Below, one piece after another: positions 7,843 to 17,321 of a stretch of 57,257 bases of DNA. The first letter of the stretch is position 1; every line of letters starts with the position of its first letter. The notes under the pieces are model-generated. The model ran no database searches. It was not told the origin of the DNA and saw only the letters and a list, made by a program, of their open reading frames with translations. Both the position numbers and the translations under genes were made by a program. Origin of the DNA: Lachnospiraceae bacterium (lineage in GTDB: Bacteria; Bacillota; Clostridia; Lachnospirales; Lachnospiraceae). The DNA lies in the NCBI GenBank assembly GCA_014804445.1, contig JAAUZU010000023.1:10402-67658 (forward strand). The letters are read 5' to 3'.

Positions 7843-9192
7843 CTATAATCTCTTTAACAGCTCTTCTCTCTGCGCCTCGTACCCGGGCTTTCCAAGCAGG
7901 GCAAACATATTCTTCTTGTAGCTCTCCACGCCGGGCTGGTCGAAAGGATTTACACCGTTTAAGTATCCGCTCACACCGCAGGCAAACTCAAAGAAATAGA
8001 AAAGTTCGCCGAGATAGAATTCATTAACCTCAGGAATCTTAATTAAGAAATTGGGCACCTGTCCGTCAGTATGCGCTAAAATCGTGCCGTTCATCGCACT
8101 CTTATTTACGAAATCCACTGTCTTGCCGGCCAGATAGTTCAAGCCGTCCAAATCCACCGGCTCTTCGCCGATAATCAGCTCTTCACGGGACTTTTCAACC
8201 TCTAACACCGTCTCAAACATAATGCGGGAACCATCCTGAATAAACTGCCCCATGGAATGTAAATCCGTGGTCAAATCCACGCTCGCAGGGAAAATACCTT
8301 TCTGGTCCTTGCCCTCGCTCTCGCCGTACAACTGCTTCCACCACTCGGAAACATAGTGCAGGCTGGGCTCATAATTGGCAAGTATCTCAACAGATTTGCC
8401 CTTTCTGAGCAGAATATTGCGAAGCGCCGCATATTTTAAAGCATCGTTATCTTCATAGGATGACTCAAGCGCATATTTTCTGCCGCTTGCCGCACCCTCC
8501 ATCAGCTTGTCGATATCTGCGCCGCTGACCGCGATGGGAAGAAGCCCTACTGCCGTCAGCACGGAGAAACGACCGCCTACATCATCAGGCACTACAAAGG
8601 TTTCATAACCTTCCTCATCAGCAACATGCTTCAGCGCTCCCTTTGCCTTATCCGTGGTTGCATAAATTCTCTTTGCCGCGCCTTCCTTGCCGTATTTCTT
8701 TTCCAAAATCTCCTTAAATACACGGAACGCAATGGCAGGCTCCGTCGTGGTACCGGACTTGGATATCATGTTGATGGAGAAATCCCTGTCACCCACAACA
8801 TCCATCAAATGTTTAATATAGGTAGAGCTTATGGAGTTACCCACAAAGTAGATTTCCGGCGTTTTCCGGATGCTCTTATCCAACACATTATAAAAGCTGT
8901 GTCCTAAAAATTCGATTGCCGCACGCGCGCCCAGATAAGAACCGCCGATACCAATTACCAGCAGAACCTCTGAATCTGCCTGTATCCGCTTTGCAGCCTC
9001 TTTGATTCTCGCAAACTCCTCTTTGTCATAATTTACCGGCAGGTCAATCCACCCTAAAAAATCGTTGCCCGCACCGGCCTTTGATACCAGCACTTCCTTG
9101 GCGTCCAATGTCTGCCGCTTCATTTTTTCTACTTCTTCTGCAGAAATAAAAGGACTTGTTTTCGCATAATCAAACCTTACTTTTGCACTCAT
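7843..9192 (-). CDS. pgi: glucose-6-phosphate isomerase
   Basis: A 449-residue glycolytic enzyme converting glucose-6-phosphate and fructose-6-phosphate. Diagnostic segments are [28 protein letters not shown] (sugar-phosphate binding) and the active-site stretch [21 protein letters not shown]. The length matches Firmicute Pgi (about 450). The start is the ATG at 9190-9192 with AGGA just upstream; the nine extra codons to 9219 have no ribosome site. Monocistronic, with its own promoter and a terminator after it. Confidence 0.97.
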   Translation of the reverse strand: MSAKVRFDYAKTSPFISAEEVEKMKRQTLDAKEVLVSKAGAGNDFLGWIDLPVNYDKEEFARIKEAAKRIQADSEVLLVIGIGGSYLGARAAIEFLGHSFYNVLDKSIRKTPEIYFVGNSISSTYIKHLMDVVGDRDFSINMISKSGTTTEPAIAFRVFKEILEKKYGKEGAAKRIYATTDKAKGALKHVADEEGYETFVVPDDVGGRFSVLTAVGLLPIAVSGADIDKLMEGAASGRKYALESSYEDNDALKYAALRNILLRKGKSVEILANYEPSLHYVSEWWKQLYGESEGKDQKGIFPASVDLTTDLHSMGQFIQDGSRIMFETVLEVEKSREELIIGEEPVDLDGLNYLAGKTVDFVNKSAMNGTILAHTDGQVPNFLIKIPEVNEFYLGELFYFFEFACGVSGYLNGVNPFDQPGVESYKKNMFALLGKPGYEAQREELLKRL

Positions 9193-9219
9193 TTTCCTTT
9201 CGCTCCCTTTCTTTGCCAT

Positions 9220-9245
9220 AAGACCGTTCCGCAGCCGGTCTTTTT
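9220..9245. promoter_or_regulatory. hairpin in the pgi leader
   Basis: AAGACC (9220-9225) pairs with GGTCTT (9237-9242) within a GC-rich hairpin in the 5-prime leader of pgi, next to a T-run on the plus strand. On the minus strand there is no downstream T-run, so it is more likely a leader stem or a terminator of unseen plus-strand transcription than an attenuator. Confidence 0.35.
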
Positions 9246-9260
9246 CCTGTAATCATTCTC

Positions 9261-9289
9261 AGTTTAGCAGAGTTATTATGCAAATTCAA
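9261..9289 (-). promoter_or_regulatory. promoter of pgi
   Basis: Minus strand TTGAAT (9284-9289), 17 bp, TAAACT (9261-9266) with an upstream TGC, giving an extended -10. Confidence 0.6.
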
Positions 9290-9316
9290 GAGAAACCTTT
9301 CGGATAAAACAGCCAC

Positions 9317-10063
9317 TTATGAAGTAAGAAATTCCCGCAAAAGCTCTTCCAGTTCCTTCTGTTCGGAGAGGGAAAATATCCTGCCCATTTTGTCCGTCTC
9401 CTTTTCCTCCTTTTCCTCTGCATTTTCCGTGCGCGCAGCCGCATTTCCATACGCATTACCCACTGCATGCACGGGCATCAACTCAATGCCCGTCTTCGGT
9501 TCTTTTCCCGCTGCTTTTGCACCTTCCTTCATCTCCGGAGGAAGCCCTGCCCGCAGGCGGCTTGCCATATGGTTTTCCAGATAATCCACCAGATTTGTCT
9601 TTAAAATCCTTCTTCTCCCCTTAATGTCTACAATTGCCGATACGGAAAAATAAAGGTACAGACCCAAAAAACTGACTATGTAAAAGGGAAAGATGTCGCC
9701 GATGCTATGACCTGACATAATACAAAGGCATACACCCAGACCGGAGCAAAACACCGACAAAAGCATAAACTGCCCCGACATATGATAGACCGTCTGCACC
9801 ATAAAAGGACCAAATTTCAGCTTATTGAGAAACTTGTCCACAAAAATAGGAATATTTGAAACACCGCCGTTAAGCTGGTAGCAGTTTGCAAATTTCAGTT
9901 TACATTGCTTTAACGCTTTATGGCTGGTCGTTGACATGTTTTCCGTCTGCCTTATCATATTCTGGTATCGTATTCCTATTACCATTCTGCTTAGGATGCT
10001 CAACAATAAAAACGCAAACATAAAAATGGTTATCAGCTTCTCTTCCTCAAAAACAGCAAACAT
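9317..10063 (-). CDS. membrane protein of unknown function
   Basis: A 248-residue protein with an N-terminal helix (about 10-30) and two helices near 98-120 and 125-147. A long charged C-terminal region follows (about 160-248, rich in Glu, Lys and Ala), ending in LSEQKELEELLREFLTS, which could be amphipathic. No known domain is recognised. Start codon and AAAGGAGG site (spacing 6) are clear. Stands alone between pgi and the divergent HEAT-like gene. Confidence 0.75.
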   Translation of the reverse strand: MFAVFEEEKLITIFMFAFLLLSILSRMVIGIRYQNMIRQTENMSTTSHKALKQCKLKFANCYQLNGGVSNIPIFVDKFLNKLKFGPFMVQTVYHMSGQFMLLSVFCSGLGVCLCIMSGHSIGDIFPFYIVSFLGLYLYFSVSAIVDIKGRRRILKTNLVDYLENHMASRLRAGLPPEMKEGAKAAGKEPKTGIELMPVHAVGNAYGNAAARTENAEEKEEKETDKMGRIFSLSEQKELEELLREFLTS

Positions 10064-10107
10064 AAATGCCTCCTTTCAGCATGAATTCCGCCTGATTCAT
10101 TAATTCT

Positions 10108-10136
10108 ATTATAGTGAATTTGTTTTTTCGGGACAA
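10108..10136 (-). promoter_or_regulatory. promoter of the 9317-10063 gene
   Basis: Minus strand TTGTCC (10131-10136), 17-bp spacer, perfect TATAAT (10108-10113). Confidence 0.7.
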
Positions 10137-10263
10137 TATGGCAGGGGGAAAAAGTCATCGACGGATTTCGGCTTGGCTTTGTCGGTTTGTGGCGGAAAAC
10201 GTCAAAGAACACAGCGGCGTTGTAAACTTATTTTAAGCATGACTATATTATGTCATGTTTGCG

Positions 10264-10272
10264 TGATATAAT
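10264..10272 (+). promoter_or_regulatory. extended -10 promoter of the HEAT-like gene
   Basis: TGATATAAT (TG-n-TATAAT) about 60 bp before the start codon. No good -35 is present, as is common for extended -10 promoters. Confidence 0.55.
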
Positions 10273-10331
10273 GTAAATCAAGCAGGCGGTAAACGAATAG
10301 GTAAAATCTTCTTTCTAAAAAGGTGCATATT

Positions 10332-11066
10332 ATGGACGAAACAAATGGTTTGAGGCTTATTGAGCTCGTGAAGAAAGATAAGGAGACATTTCGTAAAGAA
10401 CACGGGGGCTATCAATTGCTTCAAGAGTACTTTTACGGGCTTTCAAAAGAAACTTTACGTGATTTGTTAAGTTGTGAGGATAAAGATATAAGAGAACTAG
10501 CTCTTTGGATAATATCTGAATTAGGAAAGACTGCTACAGATTTATTGGGAGAAGTAGTATCTCAAATGAATGATGACGACCCTATTATTTGTTATTATTC
10601 TTCTGAAATGATAGCTTTCTATGGAACTGATAGGTATATGGACGACTTTATGAAGGTATTTGGTTTTTTTGAACATTCTAACGCTAAAACCAGAAGCCTG
10701 TCTATGTTTATCATTTCAAGGTTATCTGCTTCACGCATGCAAGAGGCATATACATATTCAGTCAACAATAAAATTCTTGGTGACTCACATGAAAAGGGAT
10801 TATTATCTTTGATTCATGTAAATACTCTTACCCCTTCCGACATTACAGCTATGATTCATAGTGATGATAGCATAATCAGGAAATATGGTGTTATAGCCGC
10901 TCGAAAGGTTTACGAAAAATATCCGGAGATTATAGAAGAATCCGTAAATTCTGAAGATTTAGATGTTCAACATTTTTCAAAAACCGAAGTGCAGGCTAAA
11001 GCTAAAACTGCTCAGTTGCTTAATCGCAGTCGAAAACATAAAAGTAGGAAGCCTAAAACTAAATAA
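10332..11066 (+). CDS. HEAT-repeat-like protein of unknown function
   Basis: A 244-residue, largely alpha-helical soluble protein. Paired helices with HEAT-like spacing can be seen, for example DIRELALWIISELGK (about 58-72), PIICYYSSEMIAFYG and SIIRKYGVIAARKVYEKYP (about 188-206). The tail is very basic (NRSRKHKSRKPKTK). I start at ATG 10332, 7 bp after AAGGTG, rather than the GTG at 10323. The gene is visibly more AT-rich than pgi or murG on either side and sits just before palindrome A3, which suggests an acquired gene. Function is unknown; HEAT scaffolds serve in DNA alkylation repair and protein binding, but no catalytic signature is seen. Confidence 0.7.
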   Translation: MDETNGLRLIELVKKDKETFRKEHGGYQLLQEYFYGLSKETLRDLLSCEDKDIRELALWIISELGKTATDLLGEVVSQMNDDDPIICYYSSEMIAFYGTDRYMDDFMKVFGFFEHSNAKTRSLSMFIISRLSASRMQEAYTYSVNNKILGDSHEKGLLSLIHVNTLTPSDITAMIHSDDSIIRKYGVIAARKVYEKYPEIIEESVNSEDLDVQHFSKTEVQAKAKTAQLLNRSRKHKSRKPKTK

Positions 11067-11170
11067 CTGCTGTTCATAACAGGCAGCGCACCGAAACAGG
11101 AAACACAGGGTGCCAACAACTACCGGAATGAATACGCGTGCGTGCTGCGACCCCAGCGTGCCGCTTTCGG

Positions 11171-11306
11171 CCATGAGGGGAGCCATATGCCTGTTCAGAC
11201 CGTATAAAAACGTTGGCGCTTGGCGAGGTTCCTCACGAGCCTAGCGTCCACTACGTTTTTATCCGAGCGAGAGCGCGTCTGAACAGGCATATGGCTCCCC
11301 TCATGG
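11171..11306 (-). repeat. palindromic repeat, copy A3
   Basis: Arms 11171-11200 and 11277-11306 are a perfect 30-bp inverted repeat. Read on the minus strand, the core matches A1 almost base for base (GCGCTCTCGCTCGG, AAAAACGTAG with CTAC at 11251-11254, TGGACGCTAGGCTCG, AACCTCGCCAAGCGCCAACG). The arms are different from those of A1. A weaker, GC-rich outer complementarity (about 11130-11345) extends the stem. Confidence 0.92.
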
Positions 11307-11398
11307 CGTAACTTGCCGCACTTCCGCGCACCGCACGCATAAGAATGAAAAATACAACAAAAAATATCTGTGAATCACTGGAATAACGGACACTTTTC

Positions 11399-11407
11399 TG
11401 CTATAAT
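11399..11407 (+). promoter_or_regulatory. extended -10 promoter of the TSCPD-murG-mutS2 unit
   Basis: TGCTATAAT at 11399-11407, about 50 bp before the first start codon. The -35 region is weak (TGGAAT, 11379-11384). Confidence 0.6.
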
Positions 11408-11456
11408 CCTTTCTTAAGACAAATACGTTTTTCACATGACAGAATGGAGGATTATT

Positions 11457-11693
11457 ATGAAATATCAAACACAGGGAACTTGTTCCACGGCAATCGACAT
11501 AGAAGTGTCCGACGGCATCATTGAATCCGTCCAGTTTACGGGCGGCTGTAACGGCAATTTAAAGGGTATCTGCAGCCTTGTGCAGGGTATGAAGGTGGAC
11601 GATGCTATCTCAAAGCTGAAAGGCATCAAATGCGGATTTAAGTCCACTTCCTGTCCGGACCAGCTCGCAAGAGCACTGGAGTCTTTGCAGTAA
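11457..11693 (+). CDS. TSCPD domain protein
   Basis: A 78-residue protein consisting of one TSCPD domain, named after the motif seen here near its end (STSCPDQLARAL). Other Cys residues occur in GTCSTA, GGCNGN and GICSLV. Similar domains occur at the C-terminus of vitamin B12-dependent ribonucleotide reductases and as stand-alone proteins in Clostridia (TIGR03905-like); the Cys pattern suggests metal binding. Starts at ATG 11457 behind GGAGG; the frame extends to 11436 without a ribosome site. First gene of a likely operon with murG (28 bp downstream). Confidence 0.85.
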   Translation: MKYQTQGTCSTAIDIEVSDGIIESVQFTGGCNGNLKGICSLVQGMKVDDAISKLKGIKCGFKSTSCPDQLARALESLQ

Positions 11694-11721
11694 CTATCTA
11701 TTGATTGCAGGAGGCATTGCT

Positions 11722-12795
11722 TTGAAGAAGATAATTTTAACGGGCGGAGGAACCGCCGGTCACGTAACACCGAACATCGCCCTTTTGCCGCATTTAAAAA
11801 GTGCGGGCTTTGACATTTATTACATGGGCTCCTACGATGGCATTGAAAAGCGGCTGATTGCCGACTTTGATATCCCTTATCAGGGCATCTCAACCGGCAA
11901 GTTCCGCCGTTATCTTGACCCTAAAAACTTCACGGACCCCTTCCGTGTCGTAAAGGGCTACTCCGAAGCCAGAAAATATTTAAAGCAGCTTAGACCGGAC
12001 GTGGTATTTTCCAAGGGCGGCTTTGTGAGCGTGCCTGTAGTGCGCGCCGCCGCTTCCCTGAAAATTCCCTGCATTATACATGAGTCCGACATGACACCGG
12101 GTCTTGCCAACAAACTCTGCATTCCGGTTGCTGATAAAATCTGCTGCAATTTCCCTGAAACGCTGCAGATGCTTCCCAAAGAAAAAGCAGTTCTCACGGG
12201 TTCGCCTATCAGGGAGGAGCTTTCCTCCGGCAACAAGCTTGCCGGACTTGACATGTGCGGCTTTACCGCAAATAAGCCTGTTATTATGGTAATCGGCGGC
12301 AGTCAGGGCGCAGCAAGCGTCAATCAGGCTGTCCGTGCGGCGCTCCCCATGCTTTTGGAGGATTTTCAGGTAGTCCACCTGTGTGGAAAAGACAAGGTAG
12401 ACAATCTTCTTTTAAATGAAAAAGGCTACAAACAGTTTGAATATCTGAAATCGGAGCTGAAAGATATTTTTGCAATGGCGGATTTGGTGATTTCCCGTGC
12501 GGGCGCCAATGCCATCTGCGAGCTTCTTGCATTAAATAAGCCCAATATCCTGATTCCCCTTCCTTCGGCAAAAAGCAGGGGCGATCAGCTTTTAAACGCA
12601 CGCTCCTTTGAAGCGCAGGGCTTCTCCATCGTCATTGACGAGGACGATTTGTCAGAAAAATTATTGGTAGAAAAGGTACAGGAGCTTTACTGCTCCCGAC
12701 AGTCCTATATCAATGCCATGAAGCAGAGTCCGCAGCTTGACTCTATCAGCACTATCATGGGATTGATTAAGGAAATTATAAAGGAATCTTCATGA
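11722..12795 (+). CDS. murG: UDP-GlcNAc:lipid I GlcNAc transferase MurG
   Basis: A 357-residue GT28 glycosyltransferase that adds GlcNAc to lipid I to form lipid II at the inner membrane face in peptidoglycan synthesis. The N-terminal GGGTAGHVTPNIAL loop, the HESDMTPGLANK segment and GGSQGAASVN at the start of the C-terminal domain, plus SRAGANAICELLALNKPNILIP, are all typical. Initiation is at TTG 11722, exactly 7 bp after AGGAGG (11709-11714); the in-frame TTG at 11701 lies before that site. Overlaps mutS2 by 4 bp. Confidence 0.96.
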   Translation: MKKIILTGGGTAGHVTPNIALLPHLKSAGFDIYYMGSYDGIEKRLIADFDIPYQGISTGKFRRYLDPKNFTDPFRVVKGYSEARKYLKQLRPDVVFSKGGFVSVPVVRAAASLKIPCIIHESDMTPGLANKLCIPVADKICCNFPETLQMLPKEKAVLTGSPIREELSSGNKLAGLDMCGFTANKPVIMVIGGSQGAASVNQAVRAALPMLLEDFQVVHLCGKDKVDNLLLNEKGYKQFEYLKSELKDIFAMADLVISRAGANAICELLALNKPNILIPLPSAKSRGDQLLNARSFEAQGFSIVIDEDDLSEKLLVEKVQELYCSRQSYINAMKQSPQLDSISTIMGLIKEIIKESS

Positions 12796-15170
12796 ACAAG
12801 AAAGTATTACAGACATTAGAATATCATAAAATTATTGCCCAATTAGTACAGAAGGCAGACTCCGACCCCGGGAGAAAGATGTGCGAATCCCTTCTTCCCG
12901 AAACCGATTTGTCCGAAATACAGACGGCTCAGACGGAAACTGCCGACGCCTTGTCACGCCTGTTTCGATATGGAAGCACTTCCTTTGGCGGTAACAAGGA
13001 TTTGGGCTTTTCTCTAAAATCCCTTGAGGTCGGAAGCTCCCTCTCCATTCCCGAGCTTCTGAAAATTGCGGGCTTTTTGGAAAATGTTTCCCGCATCAAG
13101 GCTTACGGCAGAAACGAAAGGGACGAATCCGTTCAGGACTCCCTAAGCCAGTTCTTTGAAGATCTGACGCCCTTGTCATCTATATCCGGTGAAATCCGCC
13201 GCTGCCTTCTCTCAGAGGAGGAGGTTGCCGATGATGCAAGCCCTGAATTAAAGCGTATTCGCCGCAGCATACAGCTTACCGGCGAAAAAATCCATAACCA
13301 GCTCGGCTCCATGCTGAATGGTTCCTACCGCACCTATTTGCAAGATGCGGTTATTACCATGCGCGGCGACCGCTACTGTCTTCCCATTAAAGCAGAATTT
13401 AAAAATCAGGTCTCCGGTCTGGTACATGACCAGTCGGCAACTGGCTCAACCTTTTTTATCGAGCCCGCCGCCGTCGTTGAGTTAAACAACCATTTGCGTG
13501 AGCTTGCGATTGAGGAACAAAAAGAAATCGAGAGAATACTGGCAGATTTATCCGCTCAGGTATCCGAGCATACGGATGAGCTTTCCGCGAATCAGCGTAT
13601 CATGACCCGTCTTGATTTTGTCTTTGCAAAGGGCAAGCTCGCCATGGATCACAATGGTACCATGCCTGTTTTCAATACAGAGCATTACATCAATATCCGA
13701 AAAGGCCGTCATCCTCTGTTGGAAAAGAAGAAGGTTGTCCCCATTGATATTCATCTGGGCAAGGACTTTGATTTACTGATTATCACCGGTCCCAACACCG
13801 GCGGCAAGACAGTCTCCCTGAAAACCGTGGGACTGTTTACCCTCATGGGACAGGCGGGGCTCCACATACCGGCGCTTGACCGTTCGGAGCTTTCCATCTT
13901 TGAGGAAGTATACGCCGATATCGGAGATGAACAGAGCATCGAGCAGAGTCTGTCCACCTTTTCCTCTCATATGACAACTATTGTGACAATACTGTCACAT
14001 GCTGATGAAAATTCTCTCTGCCTTTTTGACGAACTGGGGGCCGGAACTGACCCTACCGAGGGCGCGGCACTTGCCATAGCCATTTTGAACCATCTGCACG
14101 ACAGGGGCATCCGCACCATGGCAACCACCCACTACAGCGAATTAAAGCTATATGCACTTTCTACTCCTTTTGTAGAGAATGCCTGCTGTGAGTTTGACGT
14201 GGAATCCCTAAAGCCCACCTACAAGCTTCTTATCGGTATCCCGGGAAAGAGCAACGCTTTTGCGATTTCCTCCAAGCTGGGTCTGCCCGACGCCATCATA
14301 GATGCGGCAAAAGAGCAGATAAGCAAGGAAGACGAAAGCTTCGAGGATGTGCTTGCCAATCTGGAAAACAGCCGTCTGACAATAGAAAAGGAACGGCGGG
14401 AAGCGGCAGAGTATAAAGATAGGATTAAAACCTTAGAAGCACAACTGAAAGCAAAAAATGAAAAATTGGACAGCGCTAAGGATAAAATACTGAAAGAAGC
14501 ACACGAACAGGCACGCGCTATTTTGCAGGAAGCAAAAACCGTAGCGGACGAGACCATCCGCAGCTTTAATCAGGCAGATCGCAACAGCGATATGAAGGAA
14601 CTGGAGAAAAAGCGCCAGAATATCCGCGAAAAAATTGACGATAAAAACGAACGGCTTGCGCTAAAGATGCCTCCTTCCGCCACCAGAAAAACGTTGGATC
14701 CCAAGAAACTGAAGAAAGGGGATTCTGTCAGAATTGTTTCCATGGGACTGAAGGGAACTGTAAGCTCCCTGCCGGATGCAAAGGGCAACCTCTTTGTACA
14801 ATGCGGTATTATCCGCTCTTCCGTCAATGTCAACGACCTTGTGCTTTTGGCGGATAACGATACGGCTTCCCAAAAGAGCGCTGTCAGGACCTCCGGCGGT
14901 AAGATGAAAATGTCAAAGACCATGACCATTTCCCCTGAAATCAACCTTTTGGGAAAGACCTGCGACGAAGCTATCTCCGTGTTGGACAAATATCTGGACG
15001 ACGCCTATCTCTCGCATCTTCCCAGCGTCCGCGTGGTACACGGAAAGGGAACCGGCGCTTTGAGAAACGCTGTGCATACTCACTTAAAGCGTTTAAAATA
15101 CGTAAAAGAATTCCGCCTGGGCGAGTTCGGAGAAGGTGACGCAGGTGTCACAATCGTAACCTTTAAATAA
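12792..15170 (+). CDS. mutS2: MutS2 endonuclease/ribosome-rescue ATPase
   Basis: A 792-residue MutS2. It has the MutS core/lever domains (1-290), ATPase with Walker A GPNTGGKT (about 333-340) and Walker B region LCLFDELGAGTDP, a coiled coil (about 510-640), a KOW-like segment (KKGDSVRIVSMGLKG), and a C-terminal Smr nuclease domain (about 715-792, VVHGKGTGALR). Known roles of the family are suppression of recombination and splitting of collided ribosomes. Translationally coupled to murG by ATGA and followed after 16 bp by a two-component pair. Confidence 0.96.
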   Translation: MNKKVLQTLEYHKIIAQLVQKADSDPGRKMCESLLPETDLSEIQTAQTETADALSRLFRYGSTSFGGNKDLGFSLKSLEVGSSLSIPELLKIAGFLENVSRIKAYGRNERDESVQDSLSQFFEDLTPLSSISGEIRRCLLSEEEVADDASPELKRIRRSIQLTGEKIHNQLGSMLNGSYRTYLQDAVITMRGDRYCLPIKAEFKNQVSGLVHDQSATGSTFFIEPAAVVELNNHLRELAIEEQKEIERILADLSAQVSEHTDELSANQRIMTRLDFVFAKGKLAMDHNGTMPVFNTEHYINIRKGRHPLLEKKKVVPIDIHLGKDFDLLIITGPNTGGKTVSLKTVGLFTLMGQAGLHIPALDRSELSIFEEVYADIGDEQSIEQSLSTFSSHMTTIVTILSHADENSLCLFDELGAGTDPTEGAALAIAILNHLHDRGIRTMATTHYSELKLYALSTPFVENACCEFDVESLKPTYKLLIGIPGKSNAFAISSKLGLPDAIIDAAKEQISKEDESFEDVLANLENSRLTIEKERREAAEYKDRIKTLEAQLKAKNEKLDSAKDKILKEAHEQARAILQEAKTVADETIRSFNQADRNSDMKELEKKRQNIREKIDDKNERLALKMPPSATRKTLDPKKLKKGDSVRIVSMGLKGTVSSLPDAKGNLFVQCGIIRSSVNVNDLVLLADNDTASQKSAVRTSGGKMKMSKTMTISPEINLLGKTCDEAISVLDKYLDDAYLSHLPSVRVVHGKGTGALRNAVHTHLKRLKYVKEFRLGEFGEGDAGVTIVTFK

Positions 15171-15186
15171 AAAAACAGGAGCATAT

Positions 15187-15897
15187 ATGGTAAATAAACA
15201 AAAAATACTCATTGTCGATGATGACGAAAATATAGCGGAGCTGATTTCTCTCTACTTAAACAAAGAATGCTTTGAGACTATGATTGTCGGAGATGGCGAG
15301 GCCGCGCTGGCCGCCGTTGATTCTTTCGAGCCCAACTTAATTCTGCTTGACTTGATGCTGCCCGGTATTGATGGCTATCAGGTCTGCAGAGAGGTTCGTG
15401 CTTCCAGACAGACCCCTATTATCATTCTTTCTGCGAAAGGCGAAATTTTTGACAAAGTGCTCGGACTTGAACTTGGTGCGGATGATTTTATGGAAAAGCC
15501 CTTTGACTCCAAAGAGCTGGTAGCAAGGGTAAAAGCAGTACTGCGCCGCTACAAGCCGGCAGCGCCTGTCGCGGAACCCGTGACTGACAAGCGTGTCGAA
15601 TATCCTGATTTAATTATCAATCAGACCAACTACTCCGTCATTTATATGGGAAATACGGTTGAGATGCCCCCGAAGGAACTGGAGCTTCTCTATTTTCTGG
15701 CGTCCTCACCCAACCACGTTTTTACCCGGGAGCAGCTTCTTGACCAGATTTGGGGATATGAATACATCGGGGATACACGTACCGTTGACGTACATATCAA
15801 GCGTCTCCGCGAAAAAATAAAGGACCATGCGGCATGGAAAATTTCCACAATCTGGGGTATTGGTTATAAATTTGAAGTCAAAGGAAATCTGTCATGA
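15187..15897 (+). CDS. OmpR/PhoB-family response regulator
   Basis: A 236-residue regulator: receiver domain (D11-D12 acidic pair region, phospho-acceptor D55 in ILLDLMLPG, K105-type Lys in EKPFD) joined by a short linker to a winged-helix DNA-binding domain (about 135-232) with GDTRTVDVHIKRLREKI. CAGGAG precedes the ATG. Overlaps its kinase by 4 bp, so the two work as a pair; target genes are not evident. Confidence 0.95.
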   Translation: MVNKQKILIVDDDENIAELISLYLNKECFETMIVGDGEAALAAVDSFEPNLILLDLMLPGIDGYQVCREVRASRQTPIIILSAKGEIFDKVLGLELGADDFMEKPFDSKELVARVKAVLRRYKPAAPVAEPVTDKRVEYPDLIINQTNYSVIYMGNTVEMPPKELELLYFLASSPNHVFTREQLLDQIWGYEYIGDTRTVDVHIKRLREKIKDHAAWKISTIWGIGYKFEVKGNLS

Positions 15898-17321
15898 AAA
15901 AAACCCTTTACCTGAAGTTTGTGCTGGCTTACGTTATTTTCGGCATCTTCGGTTTCGTTATCATAGCTACCTTCGTACCCAGCATGACAATGGAACAGCT
16001 TACGCGTGAAAAAGCGAATGCGCTCTATTCCGAAGCGACGCTGATTGCAGACAACTATGTCGCCGGTCTGTACACCAACGATACTTCTCTGGAAGCCGTA
16101 AAAATGCAGCTTGATATTTTTTCCGTCTATCTGGACTCTGTCATCAGCATCATCAACCCTTCCGGACGCGTGATTCTGAGCACGGATGCGCCCCTTAACG
16201 TGGAAGACGTCATTATTGTCGAAAACTTTGACCCTACTATAACTGCCGGTTCTTATTACAATGTGGGAACCTTTTTTGACAGCTATGACAGCGATATGCT
16301 CAATATTATTGTACCCATCACCTCAGAATATAAAGTAAAGGGATATCTGGTCGTCCACACTGCCATGACAGGGATTGAAAAGTCCTGTAACAGTCTGGTC
16401 AACATTTCCTACATTACTTTGTGTATTCTGTTTTTGTTGTCCTTAATTATTTTGATTTTTTTCACGGAAATCGTCTATGTACCGCTTCGGAAAATTACTT
16501 ACGCCACGGAGCAGTACGCATCCGGCAACATGCACTATGAATTTCAGGTGGAAAGCGAAGATGAAATCGGCTATCTCGCCGCCTGCTTAAACTATATGGC
16601 AAGCGAAATTGCGCGCACGGAGGATAACCAGAAAAAATTTGTCGCCAACATTTCCCACGACTTCCGCTCTCCCCTTACCTCGATACGGGGCTATCTGGAA
16701 GCCATGCTGGACGGCACCGTACCGCCTGATTTGTATGCCAAATACCTGCAGATTGTGTTGAATGAAACAGAAAGACTGACTAAGCTGACAAACAGCCTGC
16801 TGACTCTCAACAACTTAAATACAAAGGGAGTTCTTTTAGACAAAACGGATTTTGATATCAATAAAGTAATCCGGAATACGGCGGCCTCTTTTGAAGGTAC
16901 CTGCCGCAAAAAGAAGATTGCGATTGAGCTTATCCTGACCGGTGATGTGATGTATGTCAATGCCGATATGGGCAAAATCCAGCAGGTACTCTACAATCTT
17001 TTAGACAATGCCATTAAATTCAGCCACCATGATTCCGTTATCCGCATCGAGACCTCTGAGAAAAAGCACAAGCTTTTTGTTTCCGTAAAAGACAGCGGCA
17101 TCGGTATTCCAAAAGACGACTTGAAGTTTATTTGGGAGCGTTTCTATAAGTCTGATTCCTCCCGCGGCAAGGATAAAAAGGGAACCGGACTCGGGCTTTC
17201 CATTGTAAGGGAAATTATCACTTCCCACGAAGAGCATATCAATGTCATCAGCACAGAGGGCGTAGGCACGGAGTTTATCTTCTCCCTGTCCTGCTCTAAG
17301 TGGAATGACGAAGAAGAATAA
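15894..17321 (+). CDS. HAMP-type sensor histidine kinase
   Basis: A 475-residue membrane kinase: helix at 7-29, extracytoplasmic sensor region to about 165, second helix 166-188, HAMP (about 190-242), HisKA with phospho-acceptor H255 in NISHDFRSPL, and HATPase with N-box NLLDNAIKF, DSGIGIP and GTGLGLSIV. Partner of the regulator immediately upstream. Its last 26 bp overlap the convergent ECF gene. The stimulus is unknown; an envelope signal would suit the murG neighbourhood, but that is inference. Confidence 0.95.
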   Translation: MKKTLYLKFVLAYVIFGIFGFVIIATFVPSMTMEQLTREKANALYSEATLIADNYVAGLYTNDTSLEAVKMQLDIFSVYLDSVISIINPSGRVILSTDAPLNVEDVIIVENFDPTITAGSYYNVGTFFDSYDSDMLNIIVPITSEYKVKGYLVVHTAMTGIEKSCNSLVNISYITLCILFLLSLIILIFFTEIVYVPLRKITYATEQYASGNMHYEFQVESEDEIGYLAACLNYMASEIARTEDNQKKFVANISHDFRSPLTSIRGYLEAMLDGTVPPDLYAKYLQIVLNETERLTKLTNSLLTLNNLNTKGVLLDKTDFDINKVIRNTAASFEGTCRKKKIAIELILTGDVMYVNADMGKIQQVLYNLLDNAIKFSHHDSVIRIETSEKKHKLFVSVKDSGIGIPKDDLKFIWERFYKSDSSRGKDKKGTGLGLSIVREIITSHEEHINVISTEGVGTEFIFSLSCSKWNDEEE

